Made by a program: the position numbers and the translations under genes. Source: Coprobacter tertius (lineage in GTDB: Bacteria; Bacteroidota; Bacteroidia; Bacteroidales; Coprobacteraceae). From it: a stretch of 64,000 nt of DNA. The stretch's first letter is position 1, and each line of letters starts with the position of its first letter. The stretch lies in NCBI RefSeq assembly GCF_024330105.1, contig NZ_JANDHW010000002.1:248001-312000 (forward strand), read 5' to 3'. A model generated the notes under the pieces. The model made no database searches. It was not told the DNA's origin and worked only from the letters and a program-made list of their open reading frames with translations. Below are positions 7,996 through 17,663 of the stretch, in pieces.

Positions 7996-9351
7996 ATGAT
8001 GCTAACCCTCCGTAAAAGTTTTATTTTGCACTCCGGAAAGATTTCCGATTTATTGTTTATCCTTTGGGCCGGCGGAGCTGCTTTGTTGTCGTATTCTTTA
8101 GTATATGCTTTACGTAAGCCTTTTACAGCTGCGACGTTCGACGATTTTGATTTTTTCGGGATAGATTATAAAGTGGCGACGAGTATTGTACAGATATTCG
8201 GTTATTTGCTATCTAAGTTTATCGGGATAAAACTCATATCGGAACTTAAACGAGAAAATCGATTGCATTTTATGATTTTGTCGGTCGGAATAGCGGAGAT
8301 TTCCCTTGTACTTTTCGGATGTCTTCCTAAACCTTATAATGTATTTGCTCTCTTTTTCAATGGTTTATCTTTGGGGTGTATGTGGGGAGTAATTTTTAGT
8401 TTTCTCGAAGGTCGTCGAGTAACCGATCTGTTAGCAAGTATTATGGGAATGAGTATTGCTGTGAGTTCGGGAACGGCTAAATCTATCGGACTGTTTGTTC
8501 TCGATACCTTACATGTGAGTGAATTTTGGATGCCGGCCTTTATCGGAGCAATTGCTTTTCCTTTATTATCATTATTGGGATTTCTTCTTAATCGGTTGCC
8601 ACAACCAGATGAAAAAGACAAACAATTAAAGGTCGAAAGAGTGACGTTAAACGGAAAGGAACGTTTAAATTTGTTCTCGAAATTTATGCCATTACTGGTG
8701 TTGCTCTTTTTCGCAAACCTTTTCATTACTGTTTTACAAGATGTAAAGGAAGATTTTTTGGTAAAGATTATCGATGTGAATGCAATGCAACAATCTTCTT
8801 GGATTTTTGCAAAAGTAGATGGTGCCGTGACATTGATTATACTCACAGTTTTCGGAAGTATGTCTTTGATAAAGAGTAATATAAAAGTATTGTGTTTGTT
8901 GTTGTCGCTGGTCATATGTGGTATGGGAGTTCTCGGTTTTACAGCTATTAATTATGATATGTTGCAGTTGAGTCCTCTTTCATGGTTGTTTATACAGAGT
9001 TTATGTCTTTACACGGCTTATTTGAGTTTCCAGACGATTTTTTTCGAACGTTTTATTGCTTGTTTCCGAATTCGGGGCAATGTAGGTTTTTTTATCGCTA
9101 CGATTGATTTTATCGGTTATGCGGGAACTGTTACTGTGCTCGTGATGAAAGAATTTTTTGGGCCGGATGTTCAATGGCTGCATTTTTACAATATTTTGTC
9201 AGGGTATGTCGGTATTATCTGTATGGTTGTGTTTTTTATCGCAGGGATTTATTTAGTACAGCGTTATATTCGAGAGTTTTCGAGGCAAAAAGTAGCTATC
9301 GGAACAAAAACGATTTCGGAAAATGTATTAAATACGTCGTCGGTGATTTAA
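7996..9351 (+). CDS. DUF5690 family membrane transporter, candidate 2-aminoethylphosphonate permease
   Basis: 451 residues with about 11-12 hydrophobic segments spread over the whole length, as in major facilitator proteins. The first segment is followed by YALRKPFTAATF, which resembles the YxxRKxF region of organophosphate:phosphate antiporters such as GlpT and UhpT. phnX starts 4-25 bases after its stop and phnW follows, so the three are almost certainly one operon. From the family resemblance and this context I infer uptake of 2-aminoethylphosphonate or a related phosphonate. The substrate has not been shown here, and no ABC phosphonate transporter is nearby. Confidence 0.72.
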   Translation: MMLTLRKSFILHSGKISDLLFILWAGGAALLSYSLVYALRKPFTAATFDDFDFFGIDYKVATSIVQIFGYLLSKFIGIKLISELKRENRLHFMILSVGIAEISLVLFGCLPKPYNVFALFFNGLSLGCMWGVIFSFLEGRRVTDLLASIMGMSIAVSSGTAKSIGLFVLDTLHVSEFWMPAFIGAIAFPLLSLLGFLLNRLPQPDEKDKQLKVERVTLNGKERLNLFSKFMPLLVLLFFANLFITVLQDVKEDFLVKIIDVNAMQQSSWIFAKVDGAVTLIILTVFGSMSLIKSNIKVLCLLLSLVICGMGVLGFTAINYDMLQLSPLSWLFIQSLCLYTAYLSFQTIFFERFIACFRIRGNVGFFIATIDFIGYAGTVTVLVMKEFFGPDVQWLHFYNILSGYVGIICMVVFFIAGIYLVQRYIREFSRQKVAIGTKTISENVLNTSSVI

Positions 9352-9375
9352 ATAATGAATTTAATTGAAAATAAT

Positions 9376-10185
9376 ATGAAAAAGATTGAATGTGTGATTA
9401 TGGATTGGGCAGGAACGGCAATAGACTATGGATGTTTCGCTCCAGTCGCTGCTTTTCTGAAAGCTTTTGAGGAGATTGGGATACGTATTACGGCAGAACA
9501 GGCTCGAGGGCCGATGGGCATGGCTAAAATCGATCATATTCGTGAACTTTTCAAGATGGATGGTGTGAGTAACGTTTTTAAGGAAATATACGGACGCCCG
9601 TGGAATGAAATCGATGTGATTGAAATGAACAGAAATTTTGAAAAGTATTTATTTGCTTCCCTTAGCAATTATACTGATCCTATACCGGGCGTTATCAATA
9701 CGGTAAATCAGCTTCGGGAAAGCGGAATAAAAATAGGTTCTACTACCGGATATACTGCTGCAATGATGGAGGTCGTTGCTCCCGAAGCATCCCAAAAAGG
9801 ATATACTCCCGATTATTGTGTTACTCCTGACGGTTTACCCGGAGGGCGACCTTATCCTTATATGGTATATAAGAATATGATTGCTCTTGCGGTTCCTTCT
9901 ACAGATCTTATCGTAAAATATGGGGATACGATCGCTGATATACGTGAAGGAGTAAATGCCGGAGTTTGGACGGTCGGAGTTATTCTCGGTAGTAATGAAA
10001 TGGGACTGACGTTACAAGAGACAGCTGCGCTGGAACCCGATGTATTGACGATGAGAAAAAAAGATGTCCGTCAACGAATGATAAATGCGGGAGCTCATTT
10101 TGTTGTAGAAACTATTGAAGAGTTACCTGACGTTATCTCGCAGATAAATGAGAAATTATCAGTAGAAATTACAAATCGTAAATAA
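9376..10185 (+). CDS. phnX: Phosphonoacetaldehyde hydrolase (phosphonatase)
   Basis: HAD-superfamily enzyme splitting phosphonoacetaldehyde into acetaldehyde and phosphate, the second step of aminoethylphosphonate breakdown. The nucleophile loop MDWAGT carries Asp10 and the cap domain has the Schiff-base lysine in PMGMAKIDH (Lys51), both diagnostic of phosphonatase. I start at the ATG at 9376, seven codons inside an alternative ATG at 9355, because family proteins begin MKKIE just before the nucleophile strand. It sits between the DUF5690 gene and phnW. Confidence 0.93.
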   Translation: MKKIECVIMDWAGTAIDYGCFAPVAAFLKAFEEIGIRITAEQARGPMGMAKIDHIRELFKMDGVSNVFKEIYGRPWNEIDVIEMNRNFEKYLFASLSNYTDPIPGVINTVNQLRESGIKIGSTTGYTAAMMEVVAPEASQKGYTPDYCVTPDGLPGGRPYPYMVYKNMIALAVPSTDLIVKYGDTIADIREGVNAGVWTVGVILGSNEMGLTLQETAALEPDVLTMRKKDVRQRMINAGAHFVVETIEELPDVISQINEKLSVEITNRK

Positions 10186-10199
10186 AAAATATTAGACGT

Positions 10200-11288
10200 A
10201 TGAGGCCTTATCTTTTATTAACTCCCGGACCCTTAACAACAACCGATAGCGTTAAACAGGTAATGATGTCCGATTGGTGTACTTGGGATGAAGATTATAA
10301 TGTGCATATTGTAGAGGAGGTCAGGCATGGACTCGTAGATTTCGCTACTCGGAACACGGAGGAGTATACAGCCGTTCTTTTGCAGGGAAGCGGATCATAT
10401 TGTGTAGAATCGGTGATTGGTACGGCAGTAAACCCCACCGATAAGTTGCTTATCCTTAGCAATGGGGCTTATGGTGACCGAATGGGACTGATTTCGGATT
10501 ATTATAAACTTTCTTATTGTAAACTTTCTTTTCCTGAGACCGTTACTGTTTCTGCTGAAATGGTGGAACATTATTTATCGGAACATCCTGAAATAACACA
10601 TGTCGCGGTCGTACATTGCGAGACGACGACCGGTGTTTTGAATCCGTTGAAAGAAATAGCTGGAGTTGTTAAAAAATACGATAAAAAACTTATTGTTGAC
10701 GCAATGAGCAGTTTTGGAGGTATTCCTTTAGATGTAGCCGAGTTGGATATCGACTTTATGATTAGCAGTGCCAATAAATGTATTCAGGGGGTTCCGGGGT
10801 TCGGATTTGTTATTGCCCGGAGAAAGGAACTTATGCAATGCAAGGGTAATGCACGGTCCCTTTCTTTAGATTTGTATGCCCAATGGGAAAAAATGGAAAA
10901 AGGACATGGGAAATGGCGTTTTACATCTCCTACACATGTTGTTCGAGCTTTTAAGCAGGCAATGCAAGAGTTAGCAGACGAAGGAGGTGTGGTTGCTCGA
11001 TTTAAACGATATTCGGAGAATCATCGTATTTTGGTAGAGGGAATGCGCTCATTGGGCTTTGAGACGTTATTGCCGGATGCGATACAATCTCCTGTAATTA
11101 CTTCTTTTTTGTATCCGAAAAAAGAATTTGATTTCAAACGTTTCTATATGCAATTGAAAGAGAACGGTTTTGTAATATATCCGGGTAAAATTTCTCAAGC
11201 CGATACTTTCCGTATCGGAAATATCGGAGATGTGTTCCCGGATGATTTTCATCGTTTGATCGATACAATACGGAAAATAGAGTATTGA
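10200..11288 (+). CDS. phnW: 2-aminoethylphosphonate--pyruvate transaminase
   Basis: PLP enzyme converting 2-aminoethylphosphonate and pyruvate to phosphonoacetaldehyde and alanine, feeding PhnX. 362 residues, normal length. The PLP lysine is in SSANKCIQGVPG (Lys193) and the substrate motif LLLTPGPLTTT is at the N-terminus. It starts 14 bases after phnX. The operon ends at a 42-base palindrome shared with hisB. Confidence 0.95.
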   Translation: MRPYLLLTPGPLTTTDSVKQVMMSDWCTWDEDYNVHIVEEVRHGLVDFATRNTEEYTAVLLQGSGSYCVESVIGTAVNPTDKLLILSNGAYGDRMGLISDYYKLSYCKLSFPETVTVSAEMVEHYLSEHPEITHVAVVHCETTTGVLNPLKEIAGVVKKYDKKLIVDAMSSFGGIPLDVAELDIDFMISSANKCIQGVPGFGFVIARRKELMQCKGNARSLSLDLYAQWEKMEKGHGKWRFTSPTHVVRAFKQAMQELADEGGVVARFKRYSENHRILVEGMRSLGFETLLPDAIQSPVITSFLYPKKEFDFKRFYMQLKENGFVIYPGKISQADTFRIGNIGDVFPDDFHRLIDTIRKIEY

Positions 11289-11302
11289 GTTTCGACATTA
11301 AA

Positions 11303-11344
11303 AACATAAGGGAGTATCGATAATTATCGATACTCCCTTATGTT
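11303..11344. terminator. Bidirectional terminator between phnW and hisB
   Basis: A 42-base perfect palindrome centred on AATT at 11322-11325, with arms reading AACATAAGGGAGTATCGATA. It lies between two convergent genes, 14 bases from the phnW stop and 6 from the hisB stop. It can serve both transcripts, although the flanking T-tracts are short. Confidence 0.75.
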
Positions 11345-11350
11345 GAAAGA

Positions 11351-12481
11351 CTATAAAGTACCTTTTGTACTGGGAAGCTCGTAATGGAAGATATCTCGTT
11401 TTATCGCCATTTTCAAAGCTCTTGCGAGCGCTTTGAAAATACCTTCGATTTTATGATGTTCATTCTTTCCTTCTGCTTTTATATTCAGATTCATGCGTGC
11501 GGCATCACTAAAAGATTTAAAGAAATGAAGAAACATTTCAGTAGGCATTTCTCCGATCTTTTCGCGGGTAAATTCTGCATCCCATACGAGCCAAGGGCGA
11601 CCGCCGAAATCGAGAGCGACACTGCACAGGCAATCATCCATGGGTAAGCAATAGCCATAACGTTCGATTCCTCTTTTGTCTCCCAATGCTTTGGCAACGG
11701 CTTCGCCTAATGCAATGGCTGTATCTTCTATCGTGTGGTGTTCATCGACATATAGGTCTCCTTTTGTTTTTACAACGAGGTCTATGCCCGAATGTTTTCC
11801 GATCTGATGTAACATGTGATCGAAAAAACCGAGTCCGGTATCGATTTCGCAATTTCCGTTTCCATCGAGATTAATTGATATGTATATATCGGTTTCCGAT
11901 GTTATACGGTGTATTTCGGCGCGCCGTTCACCGGCGAAGAGAAATTCGGTGATACGATCCCAGTCGGAAGTTATCAATGCACAAGATTTCTCGAGACCAG
12001 CTTCTGTTATTGCGTCCTTTCCAAGGTTGGGATCTTGTAGGAATATTCCTTTACAACCGAGATTCTGTGCCAGTTGCATATCGGTGATACGGTCTCCGAT
12101 GACAAATGATGAGGCAAGATCATAATTTCCACCGGTATATTTTCCTAACATTGCTATTCCGGGCTTACGTGTCGGCAGTTGTTCCTCTGGGAAAGATCGG
12201 TCGATAAGTATATCATCGAATGTAATGCCTTCATTGGCCAATGCTTTTAATATTTTATTATGAGCCGGCCAAAATGTTTCTTCGGGGAACGAGTCGGTGC
12301 CTAAACCGTCTTGATTAGAGACCATTACCAACTCGAAGTTGAGTTTCTCTTTAATGAAATGAAGATTTCTGAATACTTTCGGAATGAACTCGAGTTTTTC
12401 CAGACTGTCGAGCTGATAATCTACCGGTGGCTCTACGACAAGAGTTCCGTCACGATCGATAAAAAGTGCACGTTTTTTCAT
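11351..12481 (-). CDS. hisB: Bifunctional histidinol-phosphatase / imidazoleglycerol-phosphate dehydratase
   Basis: Carries out steps 7 and 9 of histidine synthesis in one chain. 376 residues: an N-terminal HAD phosphatase domain (about 1-165) with nucleophile loop FIDRDGTL, then an IGP dehydratase domain (about 180-376) with [14 protein letters not shown] and the metal-binding [10 protein letters not shown]. The fusion matches the enterobacterial type. Its start overlaps the hisC stop by 4 bases. Last gene of hisGDCB. Confidence 0.96.
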   Translation of the reverse strand: MKKRALFIDRDGTLVVEPPVDYQLDSLEKLEFIPKVFRNLHFIKEKLNFELVMVSNQDGLGTDSFPEETFWPAHNKILKALANEGITFDDILIDRSFPEEQLPTRKPGIAMLGKYTGGNYDLASSFVIGDRITDMQLAQNLGCKGIFLQDPNLGKDAITEAGLEKSCALITSDWDRITEFLFAGERRAEIHRITSETDIYISINLDGNGNCEIDTGLGFFDHMLHQIGKHSGIDLVVKTKGDLYVDEHHTIEDTAIALGEAVAKALGDKRGIERYGYCLPMDDCLCSVALDFGGRPWLVWDAEFTREKIGEMPTEMFLHFFKSFSDAARMNLNIKAEGKNEHHKIEGIFKALARALKMAIKRDIFHYELPSTKGTL

Positions 12482-13527
12482 CCTACAGTAGTTTTATAAG
12501 TTTTCAGGGTATTTATCAGCTCTTCGTTTTCTTCGGCTGTTCCTACAGTGATACGTACGCATCCAGAGCATAGTGTTACATTATTTCGGTTACGTACTAT
12601 GATTCCATTATTAACCAGATAGTTGTATAGTTCGTTTGCATTATCGACTTTTATCAATAGGAAATTGGCGTTGCTCGGATATATCATTTCTACATAAGAA
12701 AGTCCCGAAAGCTCGAGAGCAAGCTTTTCACGGGCATTTATCAGAGTTTTTACCCAGTCGATGCGTTCTTCATTTCGATCGAGAAGTTTTAAGGCATGTT
12801 CTTGTGTGAGCTGATTAATGTTGTAAGGGTATTTTATCTTATTGAATACAGCTATAATTTCGGGAGAGGCAAAGGCCATTCCGAGCCTGATTCCGGCACT
12901 ACCCCAAGCCTTTGAAAATGTTTGTAATATCACAAGGTTTGGAAAACTTCCGAGTTTACGGGCAAATCCCGGATAGGATGAGAAATCGATATAGGCTTCA
13001 TCTATTATTACAATTCCGTGGAATCCGGTAATGACTTTTTCTATTTTTTCTTCACTGAATGAATTGCCGGTAGGGTTGTTAGGAGAGCAAATAAAAATAA
13101 GTTTTGTTTGTTTATCTGATGCTGCCAGTAACTGTTCTGGATCGAAGTCGAATGATGTATCGAGTTTTACTTTTCTGTATTCCACGTCGTTTATATCTGC
13201 ACAAACTTCGTACATGCCATAAGTAGGATCGATAGCTACGACATTGTCTTTTCCCGGCACGCAGAAAGCTCGGTAGAGTAAATCGATGGGTTCGTCACTT
13301 CCTACCCCTAAAAATATAGAGTCGGAAGGAACTCCTTTAATACGACCGATTTTCTCTTTTACCTGGTGTTGTAATGGGTCGGGATAACGATTATAGGGCG
13401 GATTGAGCGGGTTTTCGTTGGCATCGAGGAAAACCGATGCATCACCTTTAAATTCGCTTCTTGCCGAAGAATATGGTTTTAACCGTAAAATGTTAGGACG
13501 TAAGAGTTTTTGTATGTCTATATTCAT
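12478..13527 (-). CDS. hisC: Histidinol-phosphate aminotransferase
   Basis: PLP aminotransferase making L-histidinol phosphate from imidazole acetol phosphate with glutamate. 349 residues, with the N-terminal LDANENP motif, DEAYIDF for cofactor binding and the PLP lysine in [14 protein letters not shown]. It overlaps hisB by 4 bases, and hisD lies 5 bases upstream. It belongs to the leader-controlled his operon. Confidence 0.95.
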   Translation of the reverse strand: MNIDIQKLLRPNILRLKPYSSARSEFKGDASVFLDANENPLNPPYNRYPDPLQHQVKEKIGRIKGVPSDSIFLGVGSDEPIDLLYRAFCVPGKDNVVAIDPTYGMYEVCADINDVEYRKVKLDTSFDFDPEQLLAASDKQTKLIFICSPNNPTGNSFSEEKIEKVITGFHGIVIIDEAYIDFSSYPGFARKLGSFPNLVILQTFSKAWGSAGIRLGMAFASPEIIAVFNKIKYPYNINQLTQEHALKLLDRNEERIDWVKTLINAREKLALELSGLSYVEMIYPSNANFLLIKVDNANELYNYLVNNGIIVRNRNNVTLCSGCVRITVGTAEENEELINTLKTYKTTVG

Positions 13528-13532
13528 CGTAT

Positions 13533-14822
13533 TTATTTTTTGTTTGAAGAAGAAAGACGTATCGATACTGCGTTTTTGTGTGCGTCGAGACTTTCATTGG
13601 CAGCCATGATTTCAATTGTTTTACCCAGATTTTTCAATCCTTCCCGGGTGATTTCTTGAAAGGTGATTTTTCGGATAAAGCTATCGAGGTTTACTCCGCT
13701 ATAAGCTTTTGCATATCCACTTGTAGGTAGTGTATGATTGGTTCCCGAAGCATAATCACCTGCACTTTCCGGGGTATATGGTCCTAAAAATACCGAACCC
13801 GCATTTACGATCATTTCTCCTAATTCATTATAATCTTTTGATTGTATAATGAGGTGTTCTGGGGCGTATTCATTTGTAATTTCTATAAGTTCTTCCCGGT
13901 TTTTCAGTACTACGATTTTGCTGTGTTCGAGAGATTTTCCGGTCAATTCTTTTCGGTGAAGTTGGGAGAGCTGGCGTTCTATTTCTGTTTGTATCGGAGA
14001 AACAATATCGGCATCGAGAGTAAAAAGCATCGATTGGCTATCGGCTCCATGTTCGGCTTGAGAAAGGAAATCGGACGCGACAAATGCCGGATTGGAAGTT
14101 TTGTCGGCAATAATCGCAACTTCAGAAGGGCCGGCCGGCATATCGATTGCTACATCACGCAAACTTACGATTTGTTTGGCTGCAGTAACATATTGGTTTC
14201 CGGGACCGAAAATTTTGTAAACCTTAGGAACGCTTTCGGTTCCGTATGCCATAGCTCCGATGGCTTGTATGCCGCCCAGTTTAAATATTTTATCTACTCC
14301 TGCAATGCGTGCGGCACAAAGTACAGCAGGATGTACATTACCGTTTTTCCCGCAAGGAGTACACATGATTATTTCCCGACAGCCGGCTATATGCGCAGGT
14401 ACAGCCAACATGAGAACAGTAGAAAAAAGTGGGGCAGTTCCTCCCGGAATATAAAGGCCTACTTTTTCGATACCTACCGGTTTTTGCCAACAGACAACGC
14501 CGGGTGTCGTTTCTGTTTTGAGTATTTCTAAAGTTTGGGATGCATGGAATTTGGCAATATTATCCCGGGCTGTTTCTATTGCTTTCTTTAACTCGGGTGA
14601 AACGAGATCGCAACCTTTGTCCCATTCTTTTTTCCCGACTTGCAGATTTTCTAACTCTGTTTTGTCGAATTGTAAGGTATATTCTTTAAGTGCCGCATCT
14701 CCGCGTTTGCGAATGTCATCGAGAATACTGCTGACTTTAATATGCAACGATGATGTATCGAGATGCGGACGGGCTGTTATTTCCGCCCATTGAGAACGTG
14801 GCGGATATTCGTAGACTTTCAT
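13533..14822 (-). CDS. hisD: Histidinol dehydrogenase
   Basis: Zn-dependent enzyme oxidising L-histidinol to L-histidine in two NAD+ steps. 429 residues, full length. Visible family motifs are [11 protein letters not shown], the AEHGADSQ metal region and EYAPEHL, followed by [13 protein letters not shown] near the C-terminus. Its start overlaps the hisG stop by one base. Confidence 0.96.
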   Translation of the reverse strand: MKVYEYPPRSQWAEITARPHLDTSSLHIKVSSILDDIRKRGDAALKEYTLQFDKTELENLQVGKKEWDKGCDLVSPELKKAIETARDNIAKFHASQTLEILKTETTPGVVCWQKPVGIEKVGLYIPGGTAPLFSTVLMLAVPAHIAGCREIIMCTPCGKNGNVHPAVLCAARIAGVDKIFKLGGIQAIGAMAYGTESVPKVYKIFGPGNQYVTAAKQIVSLRDVAIDMPAGPSEVAIIADKTSNPAFVASDFLSQAEHGADSQSMLFTLDADIVSPIQTEIERQLSQLHRKELTGKSLEHSKIVVLKNREELIEITNEYAPEHLIIQSKDYNELGEMIVNAGSVFLGPYTPESAGDYASGTNHTLPTSGYAKAYSGVNLDSFIRKITFQEITREGLKNLGKTIEIMAANESLDAHKNAVSIRLSSSNKK

Positions 14823-15673
14823 TACAATACCATTTTTTCGATGTTCAGTACAAGGATACCTTCGGCTCCGGCTGTCTTGAGTTTATTGATGATTTCCCAG
14901 AAACATTTTTCGTTTAGTACCGTATGTACCGAACTCCAACCTTCCTGAGCCAGAGGCATTATTGTCGGACTTTTAATACCCGGCAATACATTTAAAACTT
15001 CTTCGAGATTATTATTAGGAACATTCATCAGAATATATTTCTTATCTTCAGCGGCCTGTACTGCTTCGATTCTGAAAATAAGTTCTTCCAGAATTTCTTT
15101 TTTATCCTCCGACAAATTTTTGTTTCCGATGAGTACAGCCTGTGATTCTACAATAACCTCAACTTCTTTTAGACGGTTACTTACCAGGGTACTGCCTGAA
15201 CTTACAATATCGAAAATAGCGTCGGCCAGTCCGATACCGGGAGCAATTTCTACCGATCCTGTGATGACATGTATATCGGCCTTAATTCCTTTTTCGTTGA
15301 GAAAAGAAGACAAAATGCCGGGATAAGATGTTGCGATTTTACGTCCCGAAAACCATTCAAGTCCTTGGTAATCTTCGTCTTTTGGAATTGCCAGAGATAA
15401 ACGGCATTTGCTGAATCCGAGATTTTTTAAGATATCAGCGTCTTTTTGTTTTTCTAAAAATTCGTTTTTTCCTACGATTCCAATATCGGCAACTCCGGAA
15501 GCAACAGAATCGGGAATATCGTCGTCACGAAGGAAGAGAACTTCGATCGGGAAATTCCTTGCCGGTATCAGTAATGTTCGTTTGGCAGAAGACAGTTTTA
15601 TTCCGGCTTCGGTAAGTAACTCCATGGTATCTTCATAAAGACGACCTTTCGATTGGATGGCAATGCGTAACAT
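14822..15673 (-). CDS. hisG: ATP phosphoribosyltransferase, long form
   Basis: First committed enzyme of histidine synthesis, condensing ATP with PRPP. 283 residues, so it is the long HisG with a C-terminal ACT-like regulatory domain (about 210-283) that mediates histidine feedback; it needs no HisZ partner. The PRPP region reads DIVSSGSTL. It starts 27 bases after an intrinsic terminator that is part of the his attenuator, so it is controlled both by leader attenuation (inferred from sequence) and feedback (known for the family). Confidence 0.96.
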   Translation of the reverse strand: MLRIAIQSKGRLYEDTMELLTEAGIKLSSAKRTLLIPARNFPIEVLFLRDDDIPDSVASGVADIGIVGKNEFLEKQKDADILKNLGFSKCRLSLAIPKDEDYQGLEWFSGRKIATSYPGILSSFLNEKGIKADIHVITGSVEIAPGIGLADAIFDIVSSGSTLVSNRLKEVEVIVESQAVLIGNKNLSEDKKEILEELIFRIEAVQAAEDKKYILMNVPNNNLEEVLNVLPGIKSPTIMPLAQEGWSSVHTVLNEKCFWEIINKLKTAGAEGILVLNIEKMVL

Positions 15674-15700
15674 AGCGTATTTTGTTTATAATTATTGTTT

Positions 15701-15735
15701 AAATAAAAAAGGCTTACCTCATGAGGTAAGCCTTT
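15701..15735 (-). terminator. Attenuator terminator of the his operon
   Basis: Read on the minus strand, 15735-15708 is a 28-base perfect palindrome (AAAGGCTTACCTCA and its complement) followed by TTTTTTATTT. It stands between the leader peptide gene and hisG. Its 5' arm can instead pair with GAGGTGAGC at 15778-15770, which includes the leader stop codon. Confidence 0.88.
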
Positions 15736-15769
15736 AAAAGTAAATATTATTTTATGCAATAAAATCTAC

Positions 15770-15778
15770 GCTCACCTC
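15770..15778 (-). promoter_or_regulatory. Antiterminator segment of the his leader
   Basis: The minus strand reads GAGGTGAGC. It pairs over nine bases, with one G-U, to GCTTACCTC, the 5' arm of the terminator. The TGA inside it is the leader peptide stop codon, so a ribosome that finishes the leader covers it and lets the terminator form. A ribosome stalled at the His codons leaves it free to antiterminate. Confidence 0.75.
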
Positions 15779-15828
15779 GATAGAGTTAAGTAATGATGAT
15801 GGGCATGGTGTAGAATATTGCTGTACAT
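15772..15828 (-). CDS. hisL: his operon leader peptide
   Basis: An 18-residue open frame reading MYSNILHHAHHHYLTLSR. Five of seven consecutive residues (7, 8, 10, 11 and 12) are histidine, which is very unlikely by chance directly upstream of hisGDCB. It starts about 15 bases after the predicted transcription start and its stop codon lies in the antiterminator segment. The role is to couple ribosome stalling for charged tRNA-His to transcription of hisGDCB. Function is inferred from classical his attenuation; the sequence elements are seen directly. Confidence 0.85.
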   Translation of the reverse strand: MYSNILHHAHHHYLTLSR

Positions 15829-15849
15829 ATTATTTTATTAAATATGTTG

Positions 15850-15879
15850 CAAATGTACATTAAAAAATGAAAGATCAAA
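15850..15879 (-). promoter_or_regulatory. Promoter of the his operon
   Basis: The minus strand has TTTG (15876-15879), 18 bases, then TACATTTG (15850-15857), fitting the Bacteroides -33/-7 pattern. Start of transcription would be near 15843, about 15 bases before the leader peptide ATG. Confidence 0.65.
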
Positions 15880-16041
15880 AACAAATAAAGTCTTTTTTAT
15901 GATATTTCTTTCACTAATTGTTTTTTATGAGTGTTTTAATGTTTGTTTTTCATTTAGAATTTCAAATATGAAAATTCTGTACATTGTTGCCTCGAAAATC
16001 TATCGTTCCTGAAATTATTTTTATGTAGAAGAAAATAAAGG

Positions 16042-16464
16042 TCAGTTCTCAGTTTTATTTTCGGGTAATACGATCATACCGAGTATGGCACCATACATCA
16101 TGTATGCGATGGCCAGCCCGAGAGTAGAAAGTAACAGGTTGTTGGTTACTATATCGCGGTCGGTCATGTAAAGGGAAATCTCGATAAGAACGGCTAATAA
16201 AAGGCCGTAAACGGTTCCTCGTAGCCAGGGTGTTTTTACCCATGATAATATTTTTATAAAAAAATAAGCATAAATAAAAGCAAATACCCAGCCGGCTATA
16301 AGATGTAAAAGCCAACTGAGCCACATTGTGCTTCCGGTTACTGCCGATACGAAGATTGGTGACATAAAGGCGAAATAGCCTGTCATGTTTTCGATATATA
16401 CGACAAGTAATAAGGCTACGGTAGCTAAAAATCCTCCGATTAAAGACGCTTGAGTTTTTTTCAT
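16042..16464 (-). CDS. Small integral membrane protein, unknown function
   Basis: 140 residues with four clear hydrophobic segments (about 8-28, 47-70, 82-100 and 110-132) and a short charged C-terminus (ENKTEN). I do not recognise a named domain. It stands alone: the his promoter is on one side and a 135-base gap separates it from the DUF4834 gene on the other. Coding is supported by an ATG start, the hydrophobic periodicity and the absence of a better frame. Confidence 0.6.
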   Translation of the reverse strand: MKKTQASLIGGFLATVALLLVVYIENMTGYFAFMSPIFVSAVTGSTMWLSWLLHLIAGWVFAFIYAYFFIKILSWVKTPWLRGTVYGLLLAVLIEISLYMTDRDIVTNNLLLSTLGLAIAYMMYGAILGMIVLPENKTEN

Positions 16465-16599
16465 AATGCAGATAGTTTAATTATGTTACATAAACATCTG
16501 CACATTACATTTTGTTTGCAGGAAATACCTGATTATGATAAGTGTATTAAAAAAGTAAAGAGGGCTTTAATTATACTGTCGTAATGGCAGTCATAAAAA

Positions 16600-16845
16600 T
16601 TATTTTTCGTCTTTTATTTCTTCGAAATCGACGTATTCGCCATCATTTTTATCAAAAACTTTTTTCTTTTTTTTACCGTATGTATACCATTTTGTCGAAG
16701 TCGACTGGCGACTGCCGGAGTAAGAACGCTGTTCGTTTCCGGATTGGGGACTACGGAAAAACATGCGAATAACAGCTCCTACAATACCGAGAGCTGAAAG
16801 AAGGATAAAAACGAGGAAAAAAATAAATATATAGAAAAGGAACAT
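16600..16845 (-). CDS. DUF4834 family small membrane protein
   Basis: 81 residues: one N-terminal membrane segment (about 2-28) and a polar, basic cytoplasmic tail with KWYTYGKKKKK and an acidic end (YVDFEEIKDEK). Such proteins recur in Bacteroidota beside the phosphatidylethanolamine genes, as here after pssA. Role unknown; a link to membrane lipid synthesis is only positional. Confidence 0.7.
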   Translation of the reverse strand: MFLFYIFIFFLVFILLSALGIVGAVIRMFFRSPQSGNEQRSYSGSRQSTSTKWYTYGKKKKKVFDKNDGEYVDFEEIKDEK

Positions 16846-16905
16846 AGTCAGAATAATTTAATAGGTAAACGACTACAAAAGGAACAAAAATCGTTCCGTT
16901 TTTGT

Positions 16906-17595
16906 TTATCGCCTCGCTGTCAGAAGCGATAACAATATATAAAGAGCGACGGTCGCTGCCAATCCTCCGATTCCTAACCAAATGATAAGAAGAACAGTAC
17001 AAATAATCAACAGGTATCGTATATAGTTTTCTTTAAATGATAAATTTTTGAATTTAAGCGAAAACATCGGTATTTCCGAAACCATCAGATATGAGAATAT
17101 AATGAATAATGCCAGCAAAAAATAATCATTTAAATTATTTTCAATCATGATCCAGTACATTCCTATCCAGAATAAAGCATTAGCCGGTACAGGAAGTCCT
17201 ATGAAAGAGGTGGTCTGACGGGTATCTATATTAAATTTAGCCAGTCGTAGTCCAGAAAATATAGTGATTAGGAAAGCTGTATAGGGAATATACTGAGAGA
17301 TAAAACTGTCACCTTGCGAGATCGGGGAGGATAGCAAATAACTATACATAAGAACTGCCGGTGCCATACCGAAACTGATCAGGTCGGCTAAAGAGTCGAG
17401 TTCTTTACCTAATGGAGAATAAGCATGTAGTAATCTCGCGAAAAAACCGTCGAGAAAATCAAAAACAGCTGCTAATGCGATAAAAATAGCCCCCATTTTG
17501 TAATCACCGTTAAACGCGTAGACAGAGGCGAGACAACCAGATAAAAGATTGAGGCAAGTGATGCTGTTCGGTATATATTTAATAATGGCGTTCAT
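16906..17595 (-). CDS. pssA: CDP-diacylglycerol--serine O-phosphatidyltransferase
   Basis: Membrane enzyme joining CDP-diacylglycerol and serine to phosphatidylserine, the substrate of Psd. 229 residues, multi-spanning. The CDP-alcohol phosphotransferase signature is intact: DFLDGFFAR, eight residues, then G and two further aspartates (SPLGKELDSLAD). psd lies upstream on the same strand, 68 bases away, so the two steps to phosphatidylethanolamine are co-encoded. Confidence 0.95.
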   Translation of the reverse strand: MNAIIKYIPNSITCLNLLSGCLASVYAFNGDYKMGAIFIALAAVFDFLDGFFARLLHAYSPLGKELDSLADLISFGMAPAVLMYSYLLSSPISQGDSFISQYIPYTAFLITIFSGLRLAKFNIDTRQTTSFIGLPVPANALFWIGMYWIMIENNLNDYFLLALFIIFSYLMVSEIPMFSLKFKNLSFKENYIRYLLIICTVLLIIWLGIGGLAATVALYILLSLLTARR

Positions 17596-17663
17596 GATCG
17601 GTTTATATATGTAGGATATAATTTTATCCGTATTGTCGTTTTTTGTTAACGAAAGAACAGATA

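Noticed and set aside
13842-14531. 229-codon open frame antisense to hisD
   Set aside because: It lies wholly inside hisD, which is full length with intact motifs. The translation has no signal peptide, domain or promoter.
15701-15735. Ordinary terminator of the membrane protein gene at 16042
   Set aside because: That gene ends 306 bases upstream, beyond the his promoter and leader peptide. The antiterminator pairing ties the hairpin to hisG instead.
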